Positions 25,790-35,612 are shown, counted from the stretch's first letter. The stretch is DNA of 64,000 nt from Sphingomonas sp. LHG3406-1 (GCF_029637485.1 NZ_CP069128.1:2512001-2576000); one strand, 5' to 3'. The notes: generated by a model not told the origin, from the letters alone. Numbers and translations: made by a program.

Positions 25790-27819
25790 TACCTTCCGAG
25801 CCTCACGAAGCGCACCGCGAAGCCGCCGCCCGGCGCCATGCGCAACGCCATGCGGTCGCCCGCGGTCACCGTCCGCTTCTCGATCGCGATCGCCCGCGGG
25901 TTGGTGCGGAAGTCCGCACCCTCACCGTCACGATAGATCTCCGCGCGATAGCGCCGCCCGGGCTCGAGGAAGGAGAGGGGGAGGTCGACATTGCGGGCTT
26001 CCTCGTCGGTGATCCCGCCCATGAACCAGGTCGATGCGCCACGCTCCCGCCGCGCGAACACCGCATGGTCGCCGACCGCGCCGTCCAGCATGCGCGTCTC
26101 GTCCCAGTCGACCGCCACGTCCTTGATGAACTGGAAGGCGGCCATGTTCGCTTCGTAATTCTCCGGCAGGTCAGCCGCCATCTGGATCGGCGAATAGATG
26201 GTCACGTAATACGCCAGCTGCCGCGCCAGCGTCGAGGGGATCGGCGTGTCGCCGCGGCCCTTCAGGCTGAGGATGCCCGGGGTGAAGTCCATCGGCCCGC
26301 CGAGCATTCGGGTGAACACCAGTGCGGTGTCATAGCTGGGCGGGTTCTTCGGCACTGCCCAGGCGTTATATTCCATGCCGCGCTGGCCCTCGCGGCTGAC
26401 CCAGTTGGGGTAGGTTCGGCGCAGCCCGGTGTCCTTGATCGGCTCGTGCGCATTGATGGCGATGCGCCGCTTTGCCGCCTCCTCCACCACCTTGAGGTGA
26501 TGGCGGCTCATGACCTGGCCCTCGTGCCATTCGAAGATCTTCCGGCCGTTGGCATCAAGCGCCTGCACGCCGCCGGCGTCGGACACATAACCGGTCTTGA
26601 TCGCCTCCATGTCGACGGCGCGGGCAAGGTCGAGCGCGGGCCCGAGCTGCCGCTCGTAATGGGCGATGTTGGCGCTCGTCTCATGGTGCCCGATCAGGTG
26701 CACGCCCTTGCGCTTGCCGTAGGCGGCGATGCCGCGGAGGTCGTAGTCGGGATAGGGCTCGGTGAAGCTGAAGGTGTCGCCGGTTGCGAACCAGTCGCCG
26801 TCCCAGCCCTTGTTCCAGCCCTCGACCAGCAAGCCGCGGAAGCCGTGCCTGGCGGCAAAGTCGATCATCCGCTTCGCATAGGCCGTGGTCGCGCCATGCT
26901 TCGGTCCCGATGCCCAGCTCTGCGTGTCGAGGTGCATGCCCCACCAGATGCCGACATATTTCTGCGGGCGCACCCAGCTGACGTCGCCGAGCTTGTTGGG
27001 CTCGTTCAGGTTCAGGAACACCGTGTTGGCATGGTAGAGCGAGGGCGCGTCCGGGGTGATCAGCACCACCCGCCACGGCGTCTCGAACGGCGTGTCGCGG
27101 ACCACCTTGGGGCCGCTCGACGAGGGCGTCAGCACCGCCTTCATGAGCCCGCCCTCGACGTGGGCGACGTTCATGCCCGAATAGTCGACCAGCGCCGCCT
27201 CGTGGATGGCGACGTGCAGTCCGTCGTCGCGCCGCATGGTGAAGGGCGTCTGGGCGGTGCCGACGCCGGTGATCGGCGTATCGTTGTAGAGATATTCCTC
27301 GCGGTTGCTCTCGAACGCCGGTGCCCACCAGGCGCGGCCGGACCCGAGCACGCGGAACTGGGTCAGCTCCTCGACGATATTGGCTGTCCTGAGGTTCGGC
27401 TGCTCCGGCAATTCGTAGCGGAAGGCGACCGCATTATCGAACAACCGGAAGCGAACGCGCAGGGTGCGCTTCAGCTTGTCGCGCTCCTGAAAGGTCAGTG
27501 CCAGCTCATTGTGGCGGTCGCGCACCGTGCGCCATTCGCCCCACGGCTGCTCCCACGTCGAGTCGCGGCTGCCCTTCTCCTGCCCCTTCAGCTCCATGTT
27601 GCGGAGCATCTGCGGCCCGTCGGTGAACAGGAAGCCGAGATGGCTTTCGCCGATCACCGGCGTCGACCCGCGCGCCACCGCATAGCCGATCCGGCCTTCG
27701 CCGTTGATCGTCACCGATAGCTGCAGCGTGCCGGAAGGAGATGCCGCGGTGGCGACGGGGGCCTGGGCCAGCGCGGGCGCGGCAAGGAACAGGGCGGTGA
27801 CGGCAAGAAGGAAGCGCAT
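25789..27819 (-). CDS. GH97 alpha-glucosidase (SusB-like), secreted
   Basis: 676 aa with signal peptide LAVTALFLAAPALAQA. It matches family GH97: N-terminal beta-domain (GTLQLSVTING), central TIM barrel with KYVGIWWGMHL, RGLLVEGWNKGWDGDW, HLIGHHETSANIAHYE and the region INAHEPIKDTGLRRTYPNW. The Glu residues around HEPIKDTG and MEYNAW fit the inverting, calcium-dependent (SusB-type) subgroup. It would split glucose from the non-reducing ends of maltodextrins in the periplasm. It follows the GH13 alpha-glucosidase after 4 bases. Confidence 0.9.
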   Translation of the reverse strand: MRFLLAVTALFLAAPALAQAPVATAASPSGTLQLSVTINGEGRIGYAVARGSTPVIGESHLGFLFTDGPQMLRNMELKGQEKGSRDSTWEQPWGEWRTVRDRHNELALTFQERDKLKRTLRVRFRLFDNAVAFRYELPEQPNLRTANIVEELTQFRVLGSGRAWWAPAFESNREEYLYNDTPITGVGTAQTPFTMRRDDGLHVAIHEAALVDYSGMNVAHVEGGLMKAVLTPSSSGPKVVRDTPFETPWRVVLITPDAPSLYHANTVFLNLNEPNKLGDVSWVRPQKYVGIWWGMHLDTQSWASGPKHGATTAYAKRMIDFAARHGFRGLLVEGWNKGWDGDWFATGDTFSFTEPYPDYDLRGIAAYGKRKGVHLIGHHETSANIAHYERQLGPALDLARAVDMEAIKTGYVSDAGGVQALDANGRKIFEWHEGQVMSRHHLKVVEEAAKRRIAINAHEPIKDTGLRRTYPNWVSREGQRGMEYNAWAVPKNPPSYDTALVFTRMLGGPMDFTPGILSLKGRGDTPIPSTLARQLAYYVTIYSPIQMAADLPENYEANMAAFQFIKDVAVDWDETRMLDGAVGDHAVFARRERGASTWFMGGITDEEARNVDLPLSFLEPGRRYRAEIYRDGEGADFRTNPRAIAIEKRTVTAGDRMALRMAPGGGFAVRFVRLGR

Positions 27820-27823
27820 CGGA

Positions 27824-29440
27824 TCAGAGTACCTCGATCACGGCAGCATAGGGACCGAGCGACTGCGGCCCTACCTCGCCGGTGGAAAAAAGCGGGTCGC
27901 TCAGCTGGCAGCCCTGGTGGGTCGGCGACAGGTTGAACTTGCAACGCAGCCGGGTTCCGTTGCGGACGCGGTCGAACACCAGCAGCTGCTCGCTCGCCTC
28001 GACGATCTCCAGGGCCCCCAGGCGCAGTTCCGGATGCTCGTTGCGGAGCCTGAGGACTCGGCGGGTGAAATGCAGCAGCGAATCGGGATCGGCCTCCTGG
28101 CGGTCGACGCTCATCGCCGCATGGTCGCCGCCGAACGGAAGCCACGGGCGGCCGCTGGTAAAGCCGTGCCCGGGCTCGCCCGATGCCCACGGCATCGGCG
28201 TGCGCACGCCGTCGCGGCTCAGCGTCTGCGGCCAGTTGGCGATCGCCTCGGGATCCTGCAGCAGCTCGAACGGCACCTCGACCTGGGTCAGGCCAAGCTC
28301 CTCGCCCTGGTAGAGGATGATCGACCCGCGCAGCGCCCCGAGCAGCAGCATCTTGGTGCGCGCGAACTGCGCGACATGCTCGGGCGCCACCCAGCGCGAC
28401 ACGGCGCGCGGTGCGTCATGGTTCTCGAACGCCCAGCTTGGCCAGCCCATGTCGGGCCGGTCAGGCCAGTGCCGGGCACTGTCGGCGACCAGCGCCGGGG
28501 TCAGTCGGTCGGCATAGAGGAAGTCGAAGCCGTAGGCGCTGTGGAGCCGGCCTGGCGCCGTATAGTCGCCCATTTCCCGCTGCGCCTGCTCGCCGCCCAC
28601 CTCGGCCAGTGCGAACGCCGCATTATGGCTGTCGCACAGCGCCCGCAATTTCTCGAGAAAGGGCAGGATCTCCGGCTGCGACTGGTTGTGATAATGGTGC
28701 TGGAAGTCGAACGGCCGGGTCCGCTGCCTGGGCCGCTCCACCGGCGGATTATCGGTCAGCGCCGGATCGTGCATCATGAAGTTGATGGCATCGAAGCGGA
28801 AGCCGTCAACACCCCGTTCCAACCAGAAGCGCACAATGTCGAGCAGCGCTTCCTGCACCGCCGGATGATGCCCGTTGAGCTGCGGCTGCTCCTTCAGGAA
28901 ATTGTGCATGAAATATTGTTCGCGCCGCGCGTCCCAGGTCCAGCTCGGACCGCCGAACACGGACTGCCAGTTGTTGGGCGGCGAGCCGTCGGGCTTGGGG
29001 TCGGCCCAGACGTACCAGTCGGCCTTGTCGCCGGTCCGGCCGGCGCGGCTTTCCTGGAACCAGGGATGCTGGTCGCTGGTGTGGGCGAAGACGAGGTCGA
29101 TCAGGACCTTGAGGCCGAGCTGGTGGGCGCGCGCCACTACCGCGTCGAAATCCTCGTTGGTGCCGAAGATGGGGTCGACCGAGCGATAATCGGCGACGTC
29201 ATAGCCGAAGTCGCGCATCGGCGAGGTGAAGAAGGGCGAGATCCACACCGCGTCGGTGCCGAGCCTCGCCACATGGTCGAGCCGTGCGGCAATGCCCTTG
29301 AGGTCGCCCACCCCGTCCCCATCGCTGTCGCAGAAGCTGCGCGGATAGATCTGGTAGATGGTCGCGCCGCGCCACCAGGGCTCGGCACGCGACGCGACGG
29401 CGGGGGTCAGCGCCTCAGCGTGCGGCGCGGCAGATGACAT
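27824..29440 (-). CDS. GH13 alpha-glucosidase / oligo-1,6-glucosidase type
   Basis: 538 aa from ATG 29440, which overlaps the alpha-amylase gene by 26 bases; the frame opens further upstream only inside that gene. GH13 motifs: ATIYQIYPRSFCDSDGDGVGDLKG, LIDLVFAHTSDQHPWF, the nucleophile in GVDGFRFDAINF, the acid/base Glu in FALAEVGGE, and FENHDAPR. No signal peptide is visible, so it probably acts in the cytoplasm on imported maltose or maltodextrins, unlike its secreted neighbours. Confidence 0.92.
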   Translation of the reverse strand: MSSAAPHAEALTPAVASRAEPWWRGATIYQIYPRSFCDSDGDGVGDLKGIAARLDHVARLGTDAVWISPFFTSPMRDFGYDVADYRSVDPIFGTNEDFDAVVARAHQLGLKVLIDLVFAHTSDQHPWFQESRAGRTGDKADWYVWADPKPDGSPPNNWQSVFGGPSWTWDARREQYFMHNFLKEQPQLNGHHPAVQEALLDIVRFWLERGVDGFRFDAINFMMHDPALTDNPPVERPRQRTRPFDFQHHYHNQSQPEILPFLEKLRALCDSHNAAFALAEVGGEQAQREMGDYTAPGRLHSAYGFDFLYADRLTPALVADSARHWPDRPDMGWPSWAFENHDAPRAVSRWVAPEHVAQFARTKMLLLGALRGSIILYQGEELGLTQVEVPFELLQDPEAIANWPQTLSRDGVRTPMPWASGEPGHGFTSGRPWLPFGGDHAAMSVDRQEADPDSLLHFTRRVLRLRNEHPELRLGALEIVEASEQLLVFDRVRNGTRLRCKFNLSPTHQGCQLSDPLFSTGEVGPQSLGPYAAVIEVL

Positions 29441-31214
29441 GACCGAACGCAGGCAAGGTGACGCGGACAGTTCCCGGGGCGACCGGGGCGGCGGGGCAGG
29501 CGCCCGACATCGAGGCAAGGCCGCTGATGTCGGCGGCGATGGCGATGTTGCGGGTGATCGGCTGGGCCGAGGTGTTGACGGCGATGATCACTTCCTCGTT
29601 CGGGGTGGAGCGGCTGAAGGCGAGCAGGCCGGGCGCATCCTCGGCGGCGAGCAGACGGCTGTCGCCGCGGCGCAGCGCCACGCTGTTCGTGCGGATCCGG
29701 GAAAGCTCCCCGATCAGCCGATACAGCGGGTGCGCGGTGTCGAAATTCTCCTGCGCATTGGTCCGCTCGGTGCCGAGCAGGTCGTTGTCGAGATAGACGG
29801 CGGTCCTGGATGGGAAGAGGGTCTCGCGCGAATCCTGGTCGCCGCCGTCGCCGACGAAGCCCTGCTCGTCGCCGTAGTAGACCGTCGGAACGCCGCGCCA
29901 GGTGAACATCAGCACATGGCCGAGCTTCACGCGCGCCAGCAGTTCGTCCGGGCTCGCCGCCTTGTTCCCCTCGCGCACATAATAAGCGAAGCGGCCCTGG
30001 TCGTGGTTGCCGAGGAAGGTCGGCAGCTGCTTCGCGGTCGCCTTGCCGCCGGCATAGAGCACGTCCTGGTTCAGGAATTCGCGCCAGATCTCGGTCGGCT
30101 GTCCGCTCGCCAGGCTGCGCAGCGCCGCCTGCTTGAAGGCGAAGTCGAGCACCGTCGGAAGCTTGTCCTCGACCGTATGCTTGGCGAGGAAACCGGGCGA
30201 GAAATCGTCGTTCGCGACCTCGCCGAAGATGTGGAAGTTCGGAATGCCGCGCGCCTTGGCCCGGGCAAGCATCGCCGGCACGAACTGCTGCCAGAATTCC
30301 GGGTTCACGTGCCGCGCCGTGTCGATGCGGAAGCCGTCGATCCCGAACCGGTCGATCCAGCTGCCGTAGACGTCGATCATGCCGGCGACGACCTTCGGAT
30401 GCTCGGTCATCAGATCGTCGAGGCCCACAAAATCGCCCATCGCGTTGGACTCGCCCCGGAACACCGTATCCCCGCGATTGTGGTAGAGCAGGGGATCGTT
30501 GAGCCAGGCCGGGACCTTGACGTTCTTCTCTCTGGAGTCGGTGTTCAGCGTGTAGGCGTAATTGGGGTCGGTCAGTCGGGCGAAATTCTCCGCCGTCCGC
30601 ACCGTCTCGCCCATGAAGCCCGGGTTGATCGGCGCACCGTTTAGCCCGCCGCGACGCTGATAGGGATAGTCGGCAATCGAGCGATACGGGCAGGCGTTCA
30701 TCGCCTCGCACTCGGCGAACTTGATGACGTCCGCCGTGTGATTGGTGATGATGTCCATGTAGACCTTCATGCCCCGCGCATGCGCCGCATCGACGAAGGC
30801 CTTGAAGTCGCCATTCTCGCCGAAATGCGGATCGACACGGGTGAAGTCGGTTACCCAATAGCCGTGATAGCCGGCGCTCTCCCCGCCCTTGGGTCCTTGC
30901 ACCGGCTTGTTCTTGAATATCGGCGCGAACCAGATGGCGGTGACGCCCATGCCCTGCAGATAGTCGAGCCGGCGAACGAGCCCCTTGAGGTCGCCGCCGT
31001 GGTAGAAGCCCTTGTGGGTGGGATCGAACCCGGTCTGCAAGGCCCCGCCCTTGAGCCCGCCGCGATCGTTCCTCGGGTCGCCATTGTCGAACCGGTCCGG
31101 GAGGAGGAAGTAGATCACCTCGTCTTCAGGCAGGCGGCTGCGGAAGTCGGCGGTGGGCGCGGCGGCTGGCTGCGCCGCGGTCATCACGAGAGCGGAGGCA
31201 AGGGCGAGGATCAA
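29415..31214 (-). CDS. Secreted alpha-amylase / neopullulanase-type GH13
   Basis: 599 aa. A short signal peptide (ALASALVMTAAQPAAA) precedes the catalytic barrel. GH13 motifs: VIYFLLPDRFDNGDP, MDIITNHTAD, nucleophile in GIDGFRIDTARHV, acid/base in FHIFGEVAND, FLGNHDQGRF and YYGDEQG. It should cut maltodextrins in the periplasm after import. Its ATG overlaps the stop of the halogenase-like gene by four bases. Confidence 0.93.
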   Translation of the reverse strand: MILALASALVMTAAQPAAAPTADFRSRLPEDEVIYFLLPDRFDNGDPRNDRGGLKGGALQTGFDPTHKGFYHGGDLKGLVRRLDYLQGMGVTAIWFAPIFKNKPVQGPKGGESAGYHGYWVTDFTRVDPHFGENGDFKAFVDAAHARGMKVYMDIITNHTADVIKFAECEAMNACPYRSIADYPYQRRGGLNGAPINPGFMGETVRTAENFARLTDPNYAYTLNTDSREKNVKVPAWLNDPLLYHNRGDTVFRGESNAMGDFVGLDDLMTEHPKVVAGMIDVYGSWIDRFGIDGFRIDTARHVNPEFWQQFVPAMLARAKARGIPNFHIFGEVANDDFSPGFLAKHTVEDKLPTVLDFAFKQAALRSLASGQPTEIWREFLNQDVLYAGGKATAKQLPTFLGNHDQGRFAYYVREGNKAASPDELLARVKLGHVLMFTWRGVPTVYYGDEQGFVGDGGDQDSRETLFPSRTAVYLDNDLLGTERTNAQENFDTAHPLYRLIGELSRIRTNSVALRRGDSRLLAAEDAPGLLAFSRSTPNEEVIIAVNTSAQPITRNIAIAADISGLASMSGACPAAPVAPGTVRVTLPAFGHVICRAAR

Positions 31215-32731
31215 GCGATGTCCTTCTGCAACTGAGGGGAGCCGAGGAGCGTGGCGACATAGTCGGCGTGCGCCGGCATCGATTGCGTCTTGCGCTGATA
31301 GGCGAGCGCAAGCGTTTTCATATAGTCTTCAAGCTCTTCGCGGGTGACGACATCCGCCAGCGGCGACCAGCTCCGGGGCTTCAGGCCCTGCCCGATCATG
31401 ACCTGGCCCCAGCCTTCTTCCGTAAACAGCTCGCCGTCTTCGCGGAAGATCGCGCCCGCTTCTTCGAACAGCGCCATCTTGGCCGCCAGCGTGTCGGGGA
31501 TGGGCATTGCGCGGCACTGGTCCCAGAAGGGCTCGCCGACCCGGCCATTGGCCTTGTAGTGGAGGATGAGGAAGTCGCGGATACGCTCCCATTCCGATGC
31601 GGTCATGCCGTTGAAGCTACTCCGCGCGCGGGCGAAATTGCGATCGCGGGGCAAGAAGCTCATCAGCCGCGCGATGCCCGACTGCACCAGGTGGATGCTG
31701 GTCGATTCCAGCGGCTCCATGAAGCCGGCGGCAAGCCCGAGCGCGACCACATTGCCGGCCCATGCCTCGCGCCGTCGCCCAGCGGTGAAGCGCAGCGGCC
31801 GTGGCTCGTCCAGCGCTTCCCCGTCGAGGTCGGCGAGCAGGATCGCCGCCGCCTCGTCATCGCTGATCGCGCTGCTGCAATAGACGTGGCCGTTCCCGGT
31901 GCGATGCTGGAGCGGGATACGCCACTGCCAACCCGCCTTGCGCGCAAGGGACTGGGTGTAGGGTCGGAAGGCGTGGCTTCGTTCGCACGGCACCGCCAGT
32001 GCCCGATCGTTCGGCAGCCAGTCGGACCAGTCGTCGAACCGAACACCGAGCGTCTGCCCGAGCAGCAGGCTGCGAAAGCCGGTGCAGTCGATGAAGAGAT
32101 CGGCCGCAATTCGGCGGTCGCCGTCGAGCTGCAGCGCGGCCACATCGCCGCTTTCCGGATCCTGCTCGACTCGCTCGATCCTGCCCTCGACCCGCGTGAC
32201 CCTGCGCTGCTCGGCATAGCGGCGCAGGAAGGCGGCGTAGAGCGAGGCGTCGAAATGATAGGCGTAGACGGGATCGGGAATAGCCGACGGTCGACCCGCC
32301 GGGCCTGCCATGCGCCGGGCGTAGGCAGCCACCGAGTTCAGCACATAATCGCCAAGCTCCCCCGCCAGCCCCTCGGCGCGCGCCCTCAGCCACAGCTGGC
32401 GGAACGGCATGAGCCCGCTGCCTCGGCCCACCGAACCGAAGGCGTGGATGTAGCTATGGTCGGGAGCGCGCCACCCGCCGAACTCGATGCCGAGCTTGAA
32501 CGTGCCCTGCGTGGCCGCAAGAAACTCGCGCTCGTCGATGCCGAGCGCCGCATTGTAGTTGTGGATCTGCGGGATGGTCGCTTCGCCCACCCCGACCGTG
32601 CCGATCACATCGGATTCGACCAGAGTGATGCGGCTGCCGTCCTCGAGAAATCGCGCGAGGGCGGCTGCAGCCATCCATCCGGCGGTTCCGCCGCCGGCGA
32701 CGACGATGTCGAGCCCGGATGTCATTGCCAT
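31211..32731 (-). CDS. Tryptophan-halogenase-like flavoprotein (first copy)
   Basis: 506 aa. FAD motif VAGGGTAGWMAAA, VGEATIPQIHNYN, the Lys region TQGTFKLGIEFGGW, the halogenase signature GWQWRIPL, and AAGFMEPLESTSIHLVQ. Catalytic Lys and Glu positions are kept. The gene lies directly after the TonB receptor, a position typical for these proteins in sphingomonad and Caulobacter sugar operons. The natural substrate is unknown. It is separated from the receptor by a perfect hairpin, listed below. Confidence 0.9.
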   Translation of the reverse strand: MAMTSGLDIVVAGGGTAGWMAAAALARFLEDGSRITLVESDVIGTVGVGEATIPQIHNYNAALGIDEREFLAATQGTFKLGIEFGGWRAPDHSYIHAFGSVGRGSGLMPFRQLWLRARAEGLAGELGDYVLNSVAAYARRMAGPAGRPSAIPDPVYAYHFDASLYAAFLRRYAEQRRVTRVEGRIERVEQDPESGDVAALQLDGDRRIAADLFIDCTGFRSLLLGQTLGVRFDDWSDWLPNDRALAVPCERSHAFRPYTQSLARKAGWQWRIPLQHRTGNGHVYCSSAISDDEAAAILLADLDGEALDEPRPLRFTAGRRREAWAGNVVALGLAAGFMEPLESTSIHLVQSGIARLMSFLPRDRNFARARSSFNGMTASEWERIRDFLILHYKANGRVGEPFWDQCRAMPIPDTLAAKMALFEEAGAIFREDGELFTEEGWGQVMIGQGLKPRSWSPLADVVTREELEDYMKTLALAYQRKTQSMPAHADYVATLLGSPQLQKDIA

Positions 32732-32746
32732 TCAACCTGCTCGAAC

Positions 32747-32775
32747 GGTGCCGCACCCACAACGGGTGCGGCACC
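32747..32775 (-). other. Intercistronic hairpin between TonB receptor and halogenase-like gene
   Basis: GGTGCCGCACCC (32747-32758) and GGGTGCGGCACC (32764-32775) form a perfect 12-bp stem with loop ACAAC. No U tract follows on the minus strand, so full termination is unlikely. It could stabilise the receptor mRNA or act as a partial terminator, giving more receptor than downstream enzymes. Confidence 0.6.
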
Positions 32776-32784
32776 TTCTGGACG

Positions 32785-35499
32785 CTAGCGGAACTTGTAC
32801 GTGAAGCCGGCCAGGAACCGTCGACCGTAGGTTGCGTAGCGCAGATACTGATCGTCCGACACGGCATTGGCCGGCAGCGTCCGCGACGCTTCGTCGGTCA
32901 GGTTCTGACCCTGCAGGTAGAGCGACAGACCCTCGAGCATCGTGCCTTTCTGGAAGTCGTAACCGACCTGCGCATCGTAGACGGTCTCGGCCTGGACGTC
33001 CTCGCGGGCGAGTTCGCCGTTGAAGGCCCGGAAATCACCGCGGAAGGCAGAACGATAGCGCATCGAACCGCGAAGGCTGAAGCCCGCCTTCTCGAAAAAG
33101 GCGGTGAGGCTGGCGACGTGTTTGGAATAGCCCGGGATCACGTCGATCTCATTGTTGAAGTTGCGGATCCTGGTCTCGGTGTAGCCATAGCCACCGGTCA
33201 GGCCGAAGCCGTCGAGCGCCGGCGTCAGCACGTCGAACGGAAGCGTGCCGGCAAGCTCGAGACCGCGGATGTACCCGCCCTTGGTGTTCACCTGCGCCGA
33301 CAGCAGGCCGATCGTTCCGTTCACCGGCGTGACCGCCGGAGCCGGGAACTGGCTGTAGTCGAACTCGGTGGTGCCGCCGGCGATGTAGCGCAGCATCTTC
33401 TTGTGGAAGAGCTGGATGGCGACGTAGCCCTTCGAGCCGAAATACTTCTCGATGTTGAGGTCGAACGCCAGCGCCTTGTGCGGCTTCAGATAAGGGTTGC
33501 CGCCGCTGCCGCTGATGATGCCGAGCGTGGTGTCGGTACCGTAATTGATGACCGTGTTCAGATCCGGCATGCGCGGACGCATGATCTGAATCGAGCTCGC
33601 GCCGCGCACGACGATGTCGTTGGGCAGGCGCGCCGACACGTTCAGGCTCGGCAGATAGTCCCAGTAGCTCGTCTTTGCGGTGACCCGCGTACGAACGCCG
33701 CCCGGGAAGGTGTCGCCGGTCGAGCTCTGCTCTGCCCGGACGGCCTGGAAGCCGACGTTTCCGGTCACTTCCGCCGCGCCGACATCCTGGCTGAAGGTGG
33801 CCATGATGTAGGGCTGGAACAGCTTCTCGGTGATCGAATAGCCCTTGTCCTGGCCGAAGCTGTTCGGAACGCGGGAGAGGATGTTGGCGTCGACCAGCTT
33901 GCGCGGATCGAAGGTGAGGATCGGACCGATGCCGCGACCGACCACCGTCGGATCGAGCAGCAGGTTGCTCGGCACCGCGATCTGCAGCGCGCCGCCGGCC
34001 GGGACGAGATAGGCCTCGACCGCCGAAAGCTCCTTGCTGCGGTCGGTGTAGCCGGCGCCGACCTTGACGCTGTCGATGAAGCCATCGAACTCGCGCTCGA
34101 TCTCCGCCTTGTACTGGGCGAGGTCGTCGCGCGTGTCGCGGACGTTGTCGTAGCCGGCCTGGATGATCGCGCCGCCCCAGCCCTGCGTATCGGTCAGGAA
34201 GATCTGCGCCGGGTTCGAATAATCGAGGCTGTTGGTGAAGGTCGGTCCCTTCGGCCCCATGGTGAAGCCGATGTTGGTCGACGCGCCCGAGCGGGCATAG
34301 CCGGTGCCGGCGGTCGCCTGAAGATTCTGGTCGACGCGGTCGGTGCGCGACCAGGCCACGTCGAGGAAGGCCTTCCAGCCGTTGCCATTGTTCCAGGCGA
34401 GGTTGCCGCCGATCGAGTAAAGGTCGGCCTCGCGGTCGTTGGTGTCGTTGCGCGCGATGCCGTAGACGCCGTTCAGCGTGCCGCTGGTGATCAGCCCGCC
34501 TTCGGACTGGGCGTTGGTGAGCGTCGAATTGCCCCAGTCGGGGAAGGCCGGGAATTCGAACCAGCGGGAATCGAACCGGTCCTTGAAGTTCGAATAGAAG
34601 GCGTCGACCGTTGCGGTGATCGTGTCGTTGACCTTCGCCTGCAGCGTTCCGTTGAGGCCGAAGCGCTTCAGCTGGCTCGAATTGTTGTAGGTCTTGGAGC
34701 CGGTGAAGATCAGCTGGCCCGGATTGGACGCCGGCGATTCATAGCCCCACGCCGCCCACTCGCGCGAATGATAGGGCTCGTCCGTGTAGGACGCCGACAG
34801 CGCGACGCCGATGCGGTCGTCCGCGAACTGGTCGACGAACGTGCCGTAGAAGCGATAGCCCATGTCGCTTGTGTCGGGGTTGAGCTTCTCGTCGGTGTAG
34901 GTGCCGCGAGCGCCGACCGCGAGCACGCGGCGCTTGGCGTCGAGCGGGCGGATGGTGCGCAGGTCGATGGTGCCGACCAGGCCCTGGCTGATGAGGTTCG
35001 CGGCCGAGGTCTTGTAGACCACGACCTGGTTCAGGATCTCCGACGGGAACTGGTCGAACTCGACCGCGCGGCTGTCATTGGTGGTGGTCTGCTCGCGCCC
35101 GTTCAGGGTGGTGACCGAGAAATCCGGGCCGAAGCCGCGGATGGAGATGATGTTGGCGCGGCCCTGGGCGCGCTGCGCCGAGAGGCCGGGAAGGCGGGCG
35201 ATGGATTCGCCGATGCCGTTGTCGGGAAGCTTGCCGATGTCTTCGGCGCTGACCGCCTCGACCACCTGCTCCTGGCGCTTCTTGGTGTTGATGGCGCTCT
35301 CGAGCGCGCGGCGGAAGCCGGTGACGACGATGGCCTCGCCTTCAGCCTCGGTGATAGGCTCGGCGGCGGCCTCGTCGGCCGCCGTCGGCTCCTCGGCGGG
35401 CGCAGTCTGCGCAGCGGCCGGAGTCGCAACCAGGGCCAGGCCGATCGCCAGCGGGCTCGCGGCAAGCGCAAGTCGGCTCGTGAAGTTCGAAACGTTCAT
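32785..35499 (-). CDS. TonB-dependent receptor, maltodextrin-type (Caulobacter MalA-like)
   Basis: 904 aa from ATG 35499 (GGAGGG 11 bases upstream). Signal peptide to about residue 31 (TPAAAQ), TonB box EAIVVTGFRR, then the TonB-Xanth-Caul plug: VEAVSAEDIGKLPDNGIGES, IARLPGLSAQRAQGRANI, ISIRGFGPDFSVTTLNGRE. The barrel ends FLAGFTYKFR. Position at the head of an amylase/glucosidase operon, divergent from a LacI regulator, argues for uptake of maltose and maltodextrins, as for MalA in Caulobacter. Substrate is inferred from context. Confidence 0.93.
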   Translation of the reverse strand: MNVSNFTSRLALAASPLAIGLALVATPAAAQTAPAEEPTAADEAAAEPITEAEGEAIVVTGFRRALESAINTKKRQEQVVEAVSAEDIGKLPDNGIGESIARLPGLSAQRAQGRANIISIRGFGPDFSVTTLNGREQTTTNDSRAVEFDQFPSEILNQVVVYKTSAANLISQGLVGTIDLRTIRPLDAKRRVLAVGARGTYTDEKLNPDTSDMGYRFYGTFVDQFADDRIGVALSASYTDEPYHSREWAAWGYESPASNPGQLIFTGSKTYNNSSQLKRFGLNGTLQAKVNDTITATVDAFYSNFKDRFDSRWFEFPAFPDWGNSTLTNAQSEGGLITSGTLNGVYGIARNDTNDREADLYSIGGNLAWNNGNGWKAFLDVAWSRTDRVDQNLQATAGTGYARSGASTNIGFTMGPKGPTFTNSLDYSNPAQIFLTDTQGWGGAIIQAGYDNVRDTRDDLAQYKAEIEREFDGFIDSVKVGAGYTDRSKELSAVEAYLVPAGGALQIAVPSNLLLDPTVVGRGIGPILTFDPRKLVDANILSRVPNSFGQDKGYSITEKLFQPYIMATFSQDVGAAEVTGNVGFQAVRAEQSSTGDTFPGGVRTRVTAKTSYWDYLPSLNVSARLPNDIVVRGASSIQIMRPRMPDLNTVINYGTDTTLGIISGSGGNPYLKPHKALAFDLNIEKYFGSKGYVAIQLFHKKMLRYIAGGTTEFDYSQFPAPAVTPVNGTIGLLSAQVNTKGGYIRGLELAGTLPFDVLTPALDGFGLTGGYGYTETRIRNFNNEIDVIPGYSKHVASLTAFFEKAGFSLRGSMRYRSAFRGDFRAFNGELAREDVQAETVYDAQVGYDFQKGTMLEGLSLYLQGQNLTDEASRTLPANAVSDDQYLRYATYGRRFLAGFTYKFR

Positions 35500-35612
35500 T
35501 GTGTGTGTCACCCTCCTCGGACCGGCGCGGCGCCAACGGGCGCGGTGCACCAATGTCACGCAACCGAAACCTATCAGCGATTGGCGGCAGGAACAGGCGA
35601 AAGGGCAGCTAT

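Noticed and set aside
25729..27720. 663-residue plus-strand frame opposite GH97
   Set aside because: Antisense shadow of a secreted glycosidase with clear family motifs.
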